NCBI GenBank assembly: GCA_030374735.1
Contig: JASCIV010000076.1
Coordinates: 1-53,275, forward strand
Direction: 5' to 3'
DNA from: Gracilaria caudata
Lineage: Eukaryota; Rhodophyta; Florideophyceae; Gracilariales; Gracilariaceae
Length of the DNA stretch: 53,275 nt
Part shown: positions 39,901 through 47,893 of the stretch, one piece after another
Layout: every line of letters begins with the position of its first letter
Numbering within the stretch: position 1 is the first letter of the stretch
Position numbers and translations under genes: made by a program
The notes under the pieces: generated by a model
Database searches by the model: none
What the model was told of the DNA's origin: nothing
What the model saw: the letters and a program-made list of their open reading frames with translations, nothing else

Positions 39901-41970
39901 GGAGACACAGCGAAGGCCCAATTTGACTTTGGCAATACGAAAGAACGAAGTGGACAAGGCCATGAGGAAAAGCCGGAGACTGACAGAGCGGTCTGGAAGT
40001 CTGGAGCGCAGCGCAAGAGGAAAGCTGGGGATATTGAAGTTCCTTCCGATCCTATTAGCGAAGCTGGGAAGGTGGCTGCAAACAATTCTAATATGAAACC
40101 ATCTTTATTCCCTTCGCATGGTCAGCGAGAGAGCGAAGTACGGAATGCAAGCAACGGAGCGAGGGGTGACATTGAACCGTCTGGTTCCAATGGTAAGACA
40201 TCAATTCCTTCCCTTCCTTCGTCTTCCATCCCCGCTCTGGCTAACTCTCAACTTCCGCCCGCTCGTTTTGGAAAGAATCTTCCCGAGGAAGGCACATTGC
40301 ACACCGCAGGATTTTCCCAAGGAAAAGGGCTCGCAGGTGCGCAACGCAGTGGAATTAACATATCTGCAGGAGCTGAGAATGGTCGAGATACCGTTGAACG
40401 CGAGGAGCAGGGGCCGGAAACAAGCTCGTTCCGTGTCGCGGGCACTCCTAGCACAGTCTTTGGAAAGGATGCTGATGCAACAGTTAATCCAGAAGAAGGC
40501 CTTAAACAGGACAAACCTAAGTCCACGAGTTTTCATACCAAACCCACCAGCCCCCTTCTAAAGAACGAGGAAACAATTCCACCGTTTGTGTTCACCCCGT
40601 CGAAGCCATTTGAACCATCTAAAGCGGCATTTGCACCATCAACGGAAAGGAGTACAGGTATCGAGCCCCCTGAGAAGGAAATGAAGTCTTCGTTGTTTAG
40701 TAGTACAATTGCCGCACCTTCTACAGAACAGCCAAATTCGGCCCAGCCAGTACAGAAGCCTTCTTCTGTGAAGCTATTGCAAGAGCCTGGAAACAGCTCT
40801 TTCTTGAGAGAAAACTCCGTCTCGGAAGATGGCAAAAAGCTAAATGCACCGAATCCCCCGTCAACGAAAGCAGAAGAACCTATTAGCTTTGGTTCAGCCA
40901 ATGCGGCTAGTAAGAACCTATTCGAAAAGCCTTCTTTTGGCATTCAAGTCACATCAGGAAATCCTTTTGGTGTCAAGAAAACGGAGACTACCAGTGGAAA
41001 GCCCTCGGAAGATGTTATGGCGACAGCTGATTCCCCAGCAGACCGTAAGGACTCGAAGCCACTGTTTGGGATGGAAGGGAAGGGAACACTGGCGCAAGGG
41101 ACATCCTTTGGTGGATTCAAGCCGGCGAATACAACACCAGCCCCAATATTTGCGTCTGCTCAAACTCAGCCTCCGTCAGCTCCGTTCTCCTTTAATAAAT
41201 CAGCTGGTATTGAGCAGAAGCAACCTGGTGGTCCTTTCGGAGATTCGAAGTTTAGTTCGAGCTTCAAATCTATTGGTCCTGCATCGTCTTTTGTGTTTGG
41301 GGCCAGCGAGCAGTCGCAAGCGCCCGACCGTAGCGGTGCAGCTCCTACTCCGTTTTCCGCAGGCGCACCGAAAGCTCAGACGGGGCAAGCAAAACCGAAT
41401 CCATTTGCCACGCCGTCTAATCCTTCTCCATTTTCCGCTGCTCCCACTGGGTTTGGAATCAGTTCACAGAGCCAAGGATTTTCGTTTCCAGGCAGCTCAT
41501 CTGCCTTTGGTTCTTCCAATCCAGTGGACAAACCAAGCTCGTTCGTAGCTCCAAATTTCGGAAGCAATAACGCTAAAGGCTTTGGTCAAGGAGGTTCCAA
41601 ACCAACATTCTCCTTCGGTGCTGCTGGAGGTTCGGCACCAACATTTGGCGCTCCATCCGGAAATGCAGCTCCAAATCCTTTTGGGACACCAAACCCATCC
41701 CAGAACGCGTTTGGGACGACGCCTTTCGGTGTTCAACCGGAATCGCAGCCATTGCCCGGAGCAGACTCAAGCGCTCCTTTTCCTCAGGGGAGTTTGTTTG
41801 GAGGAAGTAATAATACTCAGTCTGGGTTGAGCGGGCGTGCAAACGAACCTCCAGGAAGCAACAATGCTTTTAGCGCTCAAGGTGGACAGCCAAGTGGCCC
41901 TGGTGCTTTTGCAATGGGATCGACTGCTGCCCCACGCCGCAAAGTGAAGGCTAGAAGGATGCTTAGATAA
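36973..41970 (+). CDS. FG-repeat nucleoporin with SAP-like N-terminus, 1665 aa
   Basis: The C-terminal third is a nucleoporin FG domain: from about residue 1300 to 1640 many FG motifs (GPFGDSKF, FVFGASEQ, TGFGISSQ, PTFSFGAAGG, NPFGTPNPSQNAFG) are set in Ser/Pro/Gln-rich spacers, which bind transport receptors in the pore. The extreme C-terminus RRKVKARRMLR (1655-1665) is a basic tail like those of nuclear-basket or membrane-proximal nucleoporins. The N-terminal part has YNLRSRRR at 119-126 and a SAP-like segment at about 150-190 (TTTLRGVCSRFGIDATGTKEEMRARAL). A Lys/Arg/Glu-rich helical region lies near 540-860. The layout recalls nuclear-basket proteins of the Nup1/Nup136/Nup153 type. The ATG at 36973 is the first in the frame and has a good Kozak context. 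Partner and exact orthologue are not determined. Confidence 0.85.
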   Translation: MRRILFAAARALSGSSPDDGISDASESVRASEDVVPTGSISDAHLETVAAAPTVPSKQPSSPAARTTTAVRAAAPTPPAASAPLPATPTRRPSSRLPMELRRLGASPDVMASSQVPSSYNLRSRRRVVASTRTDSVAMSRPAFLHKRDVENASTTTLRGVCSRFGIDATGTKEEMRARALAKMAEKTADDFSAKAVGEHNDPVPAAVDGECVDDRANCLTTSTTKKNLASVDDPIVRGAGDVHGKSDVPDADVNMPSAPPQLPLESRPARSWVTDRSAMEKPARQVPPPTPPLTLPRAALPPRGSTSSPIYNPAESVDVSAPLNAGSIFQDWLRTNRPLTAAEYEACVRALRGSVSDGSARRRPSGRAPLGTGALGVAMVPSAIVKRAPTRSATLGLPSPVAASAMRAALPTTPGVRSSTGIPASSRTVVTEVTQRVPQNEASHIEAPGSHQRLNAVPPHPLSNDVTSERNMRGSRHQDLLPRLQQSSHSMPVDTSSTAVRKEAEATRKGEHLLPPKFSGAVGGPHDQNIDRSGVARRPLEDGEKKVVRTLDSDWLERLLGEKFKDVPMKENPQYGDMVPPQQLLKHFNESKPRDSNAGNVVKRTGAKKKRWEHPRETAARIIENGRKRAREWEREVQAIVKARKEEARSNLYQKKQIESETGGELTDVRTALNQKKTRHELAQIRERLERPESPPLPPRAKRALRFLKALREDTSRFQVRERKPDSLPPLPPRLKKVRFKGGFTGASTFFPIDSSSESSVDYERPPDEKILWKRLKRRQLRAERKLKEKKAREQDNGSPTENGVDASKTGTATMLDGNEKQAAEKKRGSDTTNLTPPEAVDGVKRITRSEVPHQARSAPISAQITLESLPRSKLRAPSLYLPNPFKTDSKLSPAGFAAAPTSSSLFGTGKATFQSSEQPSTNGSNENHGKSSGVSLLDASELAKSKPGQIGSETKYDSTSFKPPAPGLFKTPSTLGDTAKAQFDFGNTKERSGQGHEEKPETDRAVWKSGAQRKRKAGDIEVPSDPISEAGKVAANNSNMKPSLFPSHGQRESEVRNASNGARGDIEPSGSNGKTSIPSLPSSSIPALANSQLPPARFGKNLPEEGTLHTAGFSQGKGLAGAQRSGINISAGAENGRDTVEREEQGPETSSFRVAGTPSTVFGKDADATVNPEEGLKQDKPKSTSFHTKPTSPLLKNEETIPPFVFTPSKPFEPSKAAFAPSTERSTGIEPPEKEMKSSLFSSTIAAPSTEQPNSAQPVQKPSSVKLLQEPGNSSFLRENSVSEDGKKLNAPNPPSTKAEEPISFGSANAASKNLFEKPSFGIQVTSGNPFGVKKTETTSGKPSEDVMATADSPADRKDSKPLFGMEGKGTLAQGTSFGGFKPANTTPAPIFASAQTQPPSAPFSFNKSAGIEQKQPGGPFGDSKFSSSFKSIGPASSFVFGASEQSQAPDRSGAAPTPFSAGAPKAQTGQAKPNPFATPSNPSPFSAAPTGFGISSQSQGFSFPGSSSAFGSSNPVDKPSSFVAPNFGSNNAKGFGQGGSKPTFSFGAAGGSAPTFGAPSGNAAPNPFGTPNPSQNAFGTTPFGVQPESQPLPGADSSAPFPQGSLFGGSNNTQSGLSGRANEPPGSNNAFSAQGGQPSGPGAFAMGSTAAPRRKVKARRMLR

Positions 41971-42753
41971 TGTTTTGCTTTTCTCCTTCGGGGGGTCTAA
42001 CAACTGCAGAAATAAGGGATGTAAATGTAGAACGCTGGAACTTGTTGGGATCTATCTTCGAACTTGTTCTTTTTTGTTTGCACTCGGCGTGCAGGGTATA
42101 CTCGCGGACACTTCGTATTTAATAAATATGACTTTCGTAATAAGAGCTGTAGTGCTTGTCAAGGCATATCATCTTCTTTGCTCAACAGCAGCTCGTACAC
42201 AAGGAAATCGTATGTGAGAGAAACTAATGTGACAACCTACGCGCAAAGCTTTGCCTCCCATGTCGTTCACTCTTTAATATACGGTAGTTTATGTAGCTGT
42301 CTTTCCCACGGTTTATTGGTAAGTTAAGGCCAGAAAGGCATATAAGAATCTATTACTCCTCTGCATTCATCCACATAATAGCAACGCCACGATTCTTTGC
42401 CGCAGTGAAGACGTAATTCTAAGAACACTATGGTGATCCTCGCTTCAGACTGAGGCGGAGTTGATGCTTGCGACCATTACAAAGGGCTTGAGAAGCGTTG
42501 CAAGTCATAAGCAGCACGTTAGCAATCAAAGTTGGACGCTCATTCATCAATTTGGTTCGACACATCTTGAATGAGATATCGCTCTCAAGTTGTGAATCAC
42601 CTCGCAAATGTTATTGCGGTAGTCAAGACAATTGAAGTCTCACAGCTTGGGTTCCCCCCGTCAAACATAAAGAATGGATAGAACACTTGTGCATGTTAAT
42701 AACGGCGACGCAATCTTCACGACAACGCGTCAGGCATTCGAAAACAGAGACGG
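41971..42753. other. Convergent 3' intergenic region
   Basis: About 780 nt between the 3' ends of the nucleoporin and the CDP-diacylglycerol synthase gene. No ORF is convincing. It is AT-rich compared with the flanking genes, with AATAAA-like sites near 42119-42125. Confidence 0.5.
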
Positions 42754-44133
42754 TTATCCAGACGGCACAGTTGCGTTTGATATGTTTGCAAGAATGTTGG
42801 TAATTCCTTTTCTGTGAAGTCGATTATAGATTTCAGTAAGAAGTTCAATCTGTTCATCGGTGCTAAGGTCGGCAACAAAAGCCATCAACTTGCCAACATC
42901 GGGCGAGCCTTCAAAGTTAACACGAACAAAGTTGATCAAATACACGTTTGTGAAGACGGCCATCATCAATTGACAATCGACACGATCAGTAACCCCTCCA
43001 TGCCCAGGCAGAACATTTCCAAAATCTTTCACCTTGAAAGCACGCTTGGCACCAGAAGCGAAAAACCCTCCAAACGGAGCAATCAAAGCGGCGAAGAGAC
43101 CGAGTGCAATCGCATGCAGTTGTGCGGGGCGATACGAGAAAGATAACGTCTTGTGTAGACCAGGGAAGCCGAGCTCGGCAGTGCGAAGCAGAAAGGCGTC
43201 AGGAATGGGGTCGCACGTTGCAGGCGGGCACAGGATTTTGCAGTCATCGAAATCATACTTTGGACAAATGAGAGACGGATATGCCGACAAGGCTCCTGTA
43301 AGAAAGTACGCAGCAATCATGGTAAATATACCCGCTCCTATATATCCCTCCCACGTCTTCTTTGGGGACAAGGCAGTGAGAGAATGTCTACCAAACAAGC
43401 GCCCACAAAAGTATCCGAAGGAATCGTTGACAATGATAAGCCAGCAAGGAAGAATGAACCAGATAAGACCGTGAGCAACATTGAGAATCATAAAATGGGC
43501 CTGTACCACAACCAAGAGCAACGCAACCAAGGCGCGACCAAAATACGTAAACTGAAAGTGATACTGATTCTGTCGCAAAGACATGACAAAGCCAACAAAT
43601 CCAGCACAGTACATACAAAACGAAAGAAATGTATGATGACGCATAGCATACTGATAGGCCGGATGCAGAGTAAACTCATGTCCTCTGGCATGAAAGTGCG
43701 AGAGCACAAGCTTTCCGTACAGCAGGAATTGCAACGCACAGAAGAAATACCAGCCAATTGTGCGCCACCAAGGGATTCGCTTCTCCCTGGCAGCCGGAAG
43801 ACCAAGCCGCAAGATCTCATTAAACATGCCAATCTCCATCAAAATGACGGAGAGGCCGACAAGTAACTGGCCGGCCTGAACGACAAGCACGAAACCTCCG
43901 GTGAGAAACACGCCCGATAACAAGCGCGCCATGAAGTCGGACTTTTTCTTCGGCGCGGTGGCGACAGAAGGCTCCCTGGGCGGCGCTTCTGCCTCCTGCG
44001 ATGGCGGATGGTCGCGCGCAGCGTCAGCATCTGCGATAGGCGGGTTGGTAATGGAGGTAGTGTCGGACAGCGTCGCTTTCACATCATCGATGGGAGCGCC
44101 AGTCGCGGCGGCAGCGCGTCTGGTCAACACCAT
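42754..44133 (-). CDS. CDP-diacylglycerol synthase (phosphatidate cytidylyltransferase), 459 aa
   Basis: Makes CDP-diacylglycerol from phosphatidic acid and CTP, the precursor of phosphatidylinositol, phosphatidylglycerol and cardiolipin. The family signature is intact at residues 360-386: SGAKRAFKVKDFGN, then PGHGGVTDRVD with the metal-binding aspartates. An earlier stretch SFGYFCGRLFGRHSLTALSPKKTWEG is typical of the eukaryotic ER enzyme, and about eight hydrophobic segments are visible. The first 85 residues are Ala/Pro/Ser-rich and probably cytosolic; they lack the look of a transit peptide. The frame upstream of the ATG at 44133 has no other ATG. The eukaryotic type suggests the ER rather than the plastid. 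Confidence 0.93.
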   Translation of the reverse strand: MVLTRRAAAATGAPIDDVKATLSDTTSITNPPIADADAARDHPPSQEAEAPPREPSVATAPKKKSDFMARLLSGVFLTGGFVLVVQAGQLLVGLSVILMEIGMFNEILRLGLPAAREKRIPWWRTIGWYFFCALQFLLYGKLVLSHFHARGHEFTLHPAYQYAMRHHTFLSFCMYCAGFVGFVMSLRQNQYHFQFTYFGRALVALLLVVVQAHFMILNVAHGLIWFILPCWLIIVNDSFGYFCGRLFGRHSLTALSPKKTWEGYIGAGIFTMIAAYFLTGALSAYPSLICPKYDFDDCKILCPPATCDPIPDAFLLRTAELGFPGLHKTLSFSYRPAQLHAIALGLFAALIAPFGGFFASGAKRAFKVKDFGNVLPGHGGVTDRVDCQLMMAVFTNVYLINFVRVNFEGSPDVGKLMAFVADLSTDEQIELLTEIYNRLHRKGITNILANISNATVPSG

Positions 44134-44527
44134 ATCGTGACAACGGTGGCGACGGAAACAAGAGCGGAACGAAGGGGGGGGGAATGAAATCGGACCGACT
44201 TCCGTGAAGGGCAAACGGGAGCAAGAGCGAGCTGAATTGGCGCGCAGCGCAACGCGTTTTAAAAAGAAGCGTTCAAACTCATGGTGCAACGCGCGGCGGA
44301 TGTAAGCACGTGGCGCACATGATTGGCCAGATCAGTGGTTATTTTTGGACACGTGTCGGCCAATTGTCCGCGACATCACGGCGGTTGTTGCAGCACAGCG
44401 AGGCGCCTTGACGGCAAGCGAAACCGACAATGAAATACGAAGGTACGTAGTAACTCTAATAACATATCAGGGAGAAAAGACTCTTTCTTTTACTTCAGCG
44501 CCGCTAAACTGTTCGTCAAAAATACGT
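44134..44527. other. Intergenic, 5' region of CDP-diacylglycerol synthase
   Basis: About 390 nt. On the - strand a T/A-rich TTTTTAAAA near 44258-44266 lies about 125 nt upstream of the synthase start and could serve as a TATA element. The right half is the 3' side of the plastid protein gene. Confidence 0.4.
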
Positions 44528-44914
44528 TCACTTGCTGTTCTTCCCCTGAATCCAGCCAGCCACGTGCAGGCCCCACGAGATGGGCACCAGCAGACTGCCC
44601 ACGATGAACTGCGGGTTGACCGAGTCGGCCGAAAGTGGGGACACAAGGTTGCTCTTGTACACGCAGTAACATCCAAGAATGAGCGCCACCGCCGACGAGA
44701 ACACGTACAGCGAAGAGGGCACGTCCTTGCCAAGCCCCAGAATCTCGGACGGCGGGTATTCTCCATCCCAGTAGGTGCTCATGCGCAGCGGCGCCGCAGC
44801 CACGCGACGGGTGGACGCCACGCGCGCCACGCGCGCGGGCGCCAGCGCGCAGCGCTTGGAGACGGACAGCGACGACGCGCGGAACGCGCTGACGGACGAC
44901 GGCACGAAAGCCAT
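44528..44914 (-). CDS. Small plastid-targeted two-helix membrane protein, 128 aa
   Basis: Residues 1-45 are a typical red-lineage plastid transit peptide: MAFVPSS start with Phe at 3, rich in Ser, Ala and Arg, no acidic residue, and a likely cleavage near the PLRM-S at 43-46. The mature part of about 83 residues begins STYWDGEYPPSEILGLG and has two membrane segments at about 68-88 and 102-122, the second ending in WIQGKNSK. This is the size and shape of a small thylakoid or inner-envelope protein, but I do not recognise a photosystem subunit in it. The open frame extends upstream to 45238 with only a non-conserved Arg/Pro-rich stretch, so the ATG at 44914 is preferred. Confidence 0.8.
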   Translation of the reverse strand: MAFVPSSVSAFRASSLSVSKRCALAPARVARVASTRRVAAAPLRMSTYWDGEYPPSEILGLGKDVPSSLYVFSSAVALILGCYCVYKSNLVSPLSADSVNPQFIVGSLLVPISWGLHVAGWIQGKNSK

Positions 44915-45262
44915 TTGTGTGTCACAAGGGCGAGAAGGCTGGCGGGTGGAAGGGGTGGGGTGCGAGTGGTGTGCTTCGCGGCGACGAAGAAGAGGCGGCG
45001 GATGCGGAGCGGGCGGCGATGGGATTGGATTGGATTGGAAATAAGAATGCGCGCGAATGGCGTGTGATACGGCGAGAACCAAATATCGGCGCTGAGCTCG
45101 CGAGCAGCGCGCGTGCTGCGTGCGACGTGACGGCCGTGGGTGGGGCGCACGCGCCGTTGCCCGAAAGATCAGCGCGAAGCGGTGAACACACAACTCTACA
45201 GAACGCACAGTGATGACACGTGTGCTACGTTTACCCAACAGTTGCCCTACCGTATCACTGGC
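44915..45262. other. Intergenic, GC-rich promoter region
   Basis: About 350 nt between two - strand genes. It is GC-rich with scattered CGCG tracts and no clear TATA box. It contains the promoter of the plastid protein gene and the short 3' flank of glucose-6-phosphate dehydrogenase. Confidence 0.45.
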
Positions 45263-46930
45263 TCACTTCTTCCAGTGGTAGGCTGCACCTCCGTACACAA
45301 ACCCGTGTTTGGCGCAAAGCTCATCCCATTCCTTGGGACCTCTGCTGAACGCCTTGTACTTGATGGGCTCAATCTCGCCATTCCCAATGGACTTCAACAG
45401 CGGCGTGAAGATTCTCCACGCTTCCCGCAGTTCGTCATGTCGCACGAAAGTAGCCGCATCGCCTCTCATCACCTGCAGGATGAGCCTCGTGTACGCGTCA
45501 GGTAGTTGCGAGAATTGGTCTGGGAATCTCGTCTTGTACGTGAGATCCAGTTCTGACACCACCGGATCGCCGCTCAGACCCGGCGACTTGATATTCATCT
45601 TGAGATAAATCGCCTCATCTGGCTTTAGACGAATCACCAATTCATTGCGTTCAACCGCTTCCATATGCGTTCCATACCCATCTCCAAACGATTCGTCGCC
45701 GTACATGAGGCTGCTTCCAGGGCTCTTCTTGAATTGCACGCGAATCTCACTCTTGTTCTCATTCAGAGCTTTTCCAGCGCGCAGAATAAATGGTACTCCC
45801 TCCCATCTAGAATTGTTTATGTACATCACCATAGCCGCTCCAGTCTCAGTTTTCGAGTCATCCGGCACACCTTCGTCAGCAGTGTACGACTGCTCACGTC
45901 CTTCATCATCCGCCACATACTGCCCAGTGATACAATCCTCCTTCTTGATGGCCGGAATGGCCTGAAGAACTCTCACTTTTTCGTCTCGAATGTAATCTCC
46001 AGTCGGTCTCACGGGCGACTCCATAGCAAACATGGTCACGATTTGCATTATGTGATTCTGCACCACATCCCGAATCATTCCATTCTTATCGAAGTATCCT
46101 CCACGACCCTTAGTTCCAAAGTCCTCCTTGAAAGAAATGATCACTGAATCAATGTACTTGTTATTCCATAAGGGTTCGAACGTTGTGTTAGCAAAGCGCA
46201 TGACCAACAGGTTCTGAACGGCTTCCTTGCCAATGTAATGATCAATTCGATACATTTCCTTCTCGTCGAGCACTGCTGACATGTCCTTGTTGAGCTTCTC
46301 AAACGATTCGAGATCGGACCCAAAAGGCTTTTCAACGATGAAACGAGACCAGCCATCATGCGTGCTTGCTCTTTTCTTCAATGCAGCGGCGGCATGAACG
46401 AATACCACTGGCGGGATGGCAAAGTAGAACAGTCGATTGACAGTCTTTCCAGTCTTCTTCTCCATGACACTCATCTCCTCAGAAACCTTTCCGATAGCCT
46501 CCTCATCATCGTAACCCTTTCCGTTTCGATAAATGCAATGACTGAGAAAGTCGTCCATCAGCTGATCACTGGCCCCCTTCAAGTACGATTTAATGGTGCT
46601 TCTAAAGTCCTCATCAGTCTTAGCTGAGCGAGCATACCCAACAATGGTGAAGTCATCAGGTAAGTAGTGGAAGCGATAGAGCGCAAACAACGACGGATAG
46701 GTCTTTTTCTTCGCCAAATCACCAGATGCACCGATAACAAACACAGTGAGAGTGTCACTGCGATATTCACATCGATAGTAATCACCTTTTGCATCATGGA
46801 TTTCTTGTGTCTTTGCGGTTTGACGCCGGCCATTCTGCTGCAGTGTGGGTGCCTCCATTGTGGGGTCGTTCGCTTTGGGGGCTAGCACCTTCGGCGCCTG
46901 AGAGTTGACAAACACCACGTCCTTCAGCAT
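45263..46930 (-). CDS. Glucose-6-phosphate 1-dehydrogenase, 555 aa
   Basis: First enzyme of the oxidative pentose phosphate pathway; it makes NADPH and 6-phosphogluconolactone. The NADP-binding motif GASGDLAKKK lies at residues 67-76. The active-site signature RIDHYIGKE contains the substrate-binding lysine K235. Full family length follows. The first 50 residues look non-conserved and contain acidic residues; they do not resemble a strong transit peptide, so a cytosolic enzyme is likely. The ATG at 46930 is the first in the frame. NADPH supply could support the flavin-dependent ArsH product nearby, but there is no sequence evidence for a link. Confidence 0.96.
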   Translation of the reverse strand: MLKDVVFVNSQAPKVLAPKANDPTMEAPTLQQNGRRQTAKTQEIHDAKGDYYRCEYRSDTLTVFVIGASGDLAKKKTYPSLFALYRFHYLPDDFTIVGYARSAKTDEDFRSTIKSYLKGASDQLMDDFLSHCIYRNGKGYDDEEAIGKVSEEMSVMEKKTGKTVNRLFYFAIPPVVFVHAAAALKKRASTHDGWSRFIVEKPFGSDLESFEKLNKDMSAVLDEKEMYRIDHYIGKEAVQNLLVMRFANTTFEPLWNNKYIDSVIISFKEDFGTKGRGGYFDKNGMIRDVVQNHIMQIVTMFAMESPVRPTGDYIRDEKVRVLQAIPAIKKEDCITGQYVADDEGREQSYTADEGVPDDSKTETGAAMVMYINNSRWEGVPFILRAGKALNENKSEIRVQFKKSPGSSLMYGDESFGDGYGTHMEAVERNELVIRLKPDEAIYLKMNIKSPGLSGDPVVSELDLTYKTRFPDQFSQLPDAYTRLILQVMRGDAATFVRHDELREAWRIFTPLLKSIGNGEIEPIKYKAFSRGPKEWDELCAKHGFVYGGAAYHWKK

Positions 46931-47036
46931 TATGGATGAGAAGGAGGAGAGAACACAAATGTCAGAAAGTTGTGATGATGAACAAAAGAGGGTAAGACAA
47001 CGACGGCAGCAGCGGGAACAACTGCAGCGTTCTCTG

Positions 47037-47043
47037 TTTATAA
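47037..47043 (-). promoter_or_regulatory. TATA box of the G6PDH gene
   Basis: TTATAAA on the - strand, about 107 nt upstream of the start codon, similar in spacing to the TATA box of the dioxygenase gene. Confidence 0.5.
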
Positions 47044-47325
47044 GACACCAGCAACTCACCTGCGCTCACCTCCGACGCAAAAGAGAAACCTTGCTGCTCA
47101 ACTGCTATTGAGATCAACAATATGGTGGCGCCGTGCCGCGGTTCGGGGATAAACTGCTGTTAGCTGGCTTCTTTTAATTTCTACTGTGTGCCGACCAATG
47201 GCATTTGGCATTGCGAGAGAATAAAATCTGTGCGCCAGCTTTTTTCGGCCTGCTTGCGCTGACGCCAGCCATGACCTGAAGGGGGCTCTAGCAGCGTGTT
47301 GTACGTGTACATGGCCCGTAGACGC

Positions 47326-47330
47326 AAAAA
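47326..47330 (-). terminator. Pol III T-run after tRNA-Asn
   Basis: Five T residues on the - strand begin 16 nt after the tRNA 3' end, as expected for RNA polymerase III termination. Confidence 0.6.
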
Positions 47331-47345
47331 TTACTGATGTCGCAA

Positions 47346-47418
47346 GTCCCCAGTGGGGCTTGAACCCACGGCCTCGAGATTAACAGTCCCGCGCTCTAAC
47401 CGGCTGAGCTATGGAGAC
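47346..47418 (-). tRNA. tRNA-Asn (anticodon GTT)
   Basis: Read on the - strand: acceptor GTCTCCA pairs with TGGGGAC (one G-U). The D-arm is AGCTCAGCCGGTTAGAGC, and the anticodon stem CGGGA/TCTCG surrounds loop CTGTTAA with GTT at 47382-47384. The T-arm GTGGG-TTCAAGC-CCCAC follows. There is no intron and no encoded CCA. Confidence 0.96.
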
Positions 47419-47893
47419 CTTGCTTCATCTGCTCACCCACTGCGTTCCCCATAGTACTTATCGCACGATTTGATGACCAAAGTCCCATCGGTTGATGGGG
47501 AAGACGATGCGCACAAGTATCCCTGCATCTTGCGCGCCCTCAATTCGTGCTCATAAGGGTCATTTCTTACCTTCGGTTCCATGTGCTGTCGAATCCTGAG
47601 CGGGTAGAAAGCAAACGAGACAGAAACCATCCATCATGGTGAACAAGCAGACTACATCATACAACCAGAACGGCGTCACTGTCGTCACGTCGCGTACCCC
47701 CAAATAACGGAGCTCGGTAGTTTTCAATTAGACCTGTTTACCTGCGCACGAGGCAGTGGCGACGGCACATCACAGCTCAAAAGCATCCATAGTTCGTCCC
47801 AACCCACAGAATTCCAACGCACCACAGCCTTCCTCGTCCATCGAACAAACACACCTCCACACCATCTCTGAACAAACAGCGTTCTTCACTATC
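47419..47893. other. Intergenic between tRNA-Asn and the SURF4-like gene
   Basis: About 475 nt with two short open frames on opposite strands (47433-47582 on the minus strand and 47636-47707 on the plus strand). No TATA box is clear. The SURF4-like frame is open from 47756 without an ATG. Confidence 0.4.
47433..47582 (-). CDS. Possible small protein, 49 aa
   Basis: An ATG ORF whose composition looks protein-like: a charged N-terminal half with PYEHELRARK, then a Ser/Thr loop between two cysteines and an end CDKYYGERSG. Just upstream on the same strand TTCTACCCGCTCAG looks like a 3' splice site, so it may be the last exon of a spliced gene or follow a leader intron. No family is recognised. 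Confidence 0.25.
   Translation of the reverse strand: MEPKVRNDPYEHELRARKMQGYLCASSSPSTDGTLVIKSCDKYYGERSG

Larger units (their letters stand above)
46931..47345. other. Promoter of G6PDH and flank of tRNA-Asn
   Basis: About 415 nt. It contains the TATA box of G6PDH at 47037-47043 and the T-run of the tRNA at 47326-47330. Nothing else was recognised. Confidence 0.5.

Noticed and set aside
44345..45067. 240-aa + strand ORF over the plastid membrane protein
   Set aside because: Arg/His-rich and antisense to a gene with a convincing transit peptide and two membrane helices.
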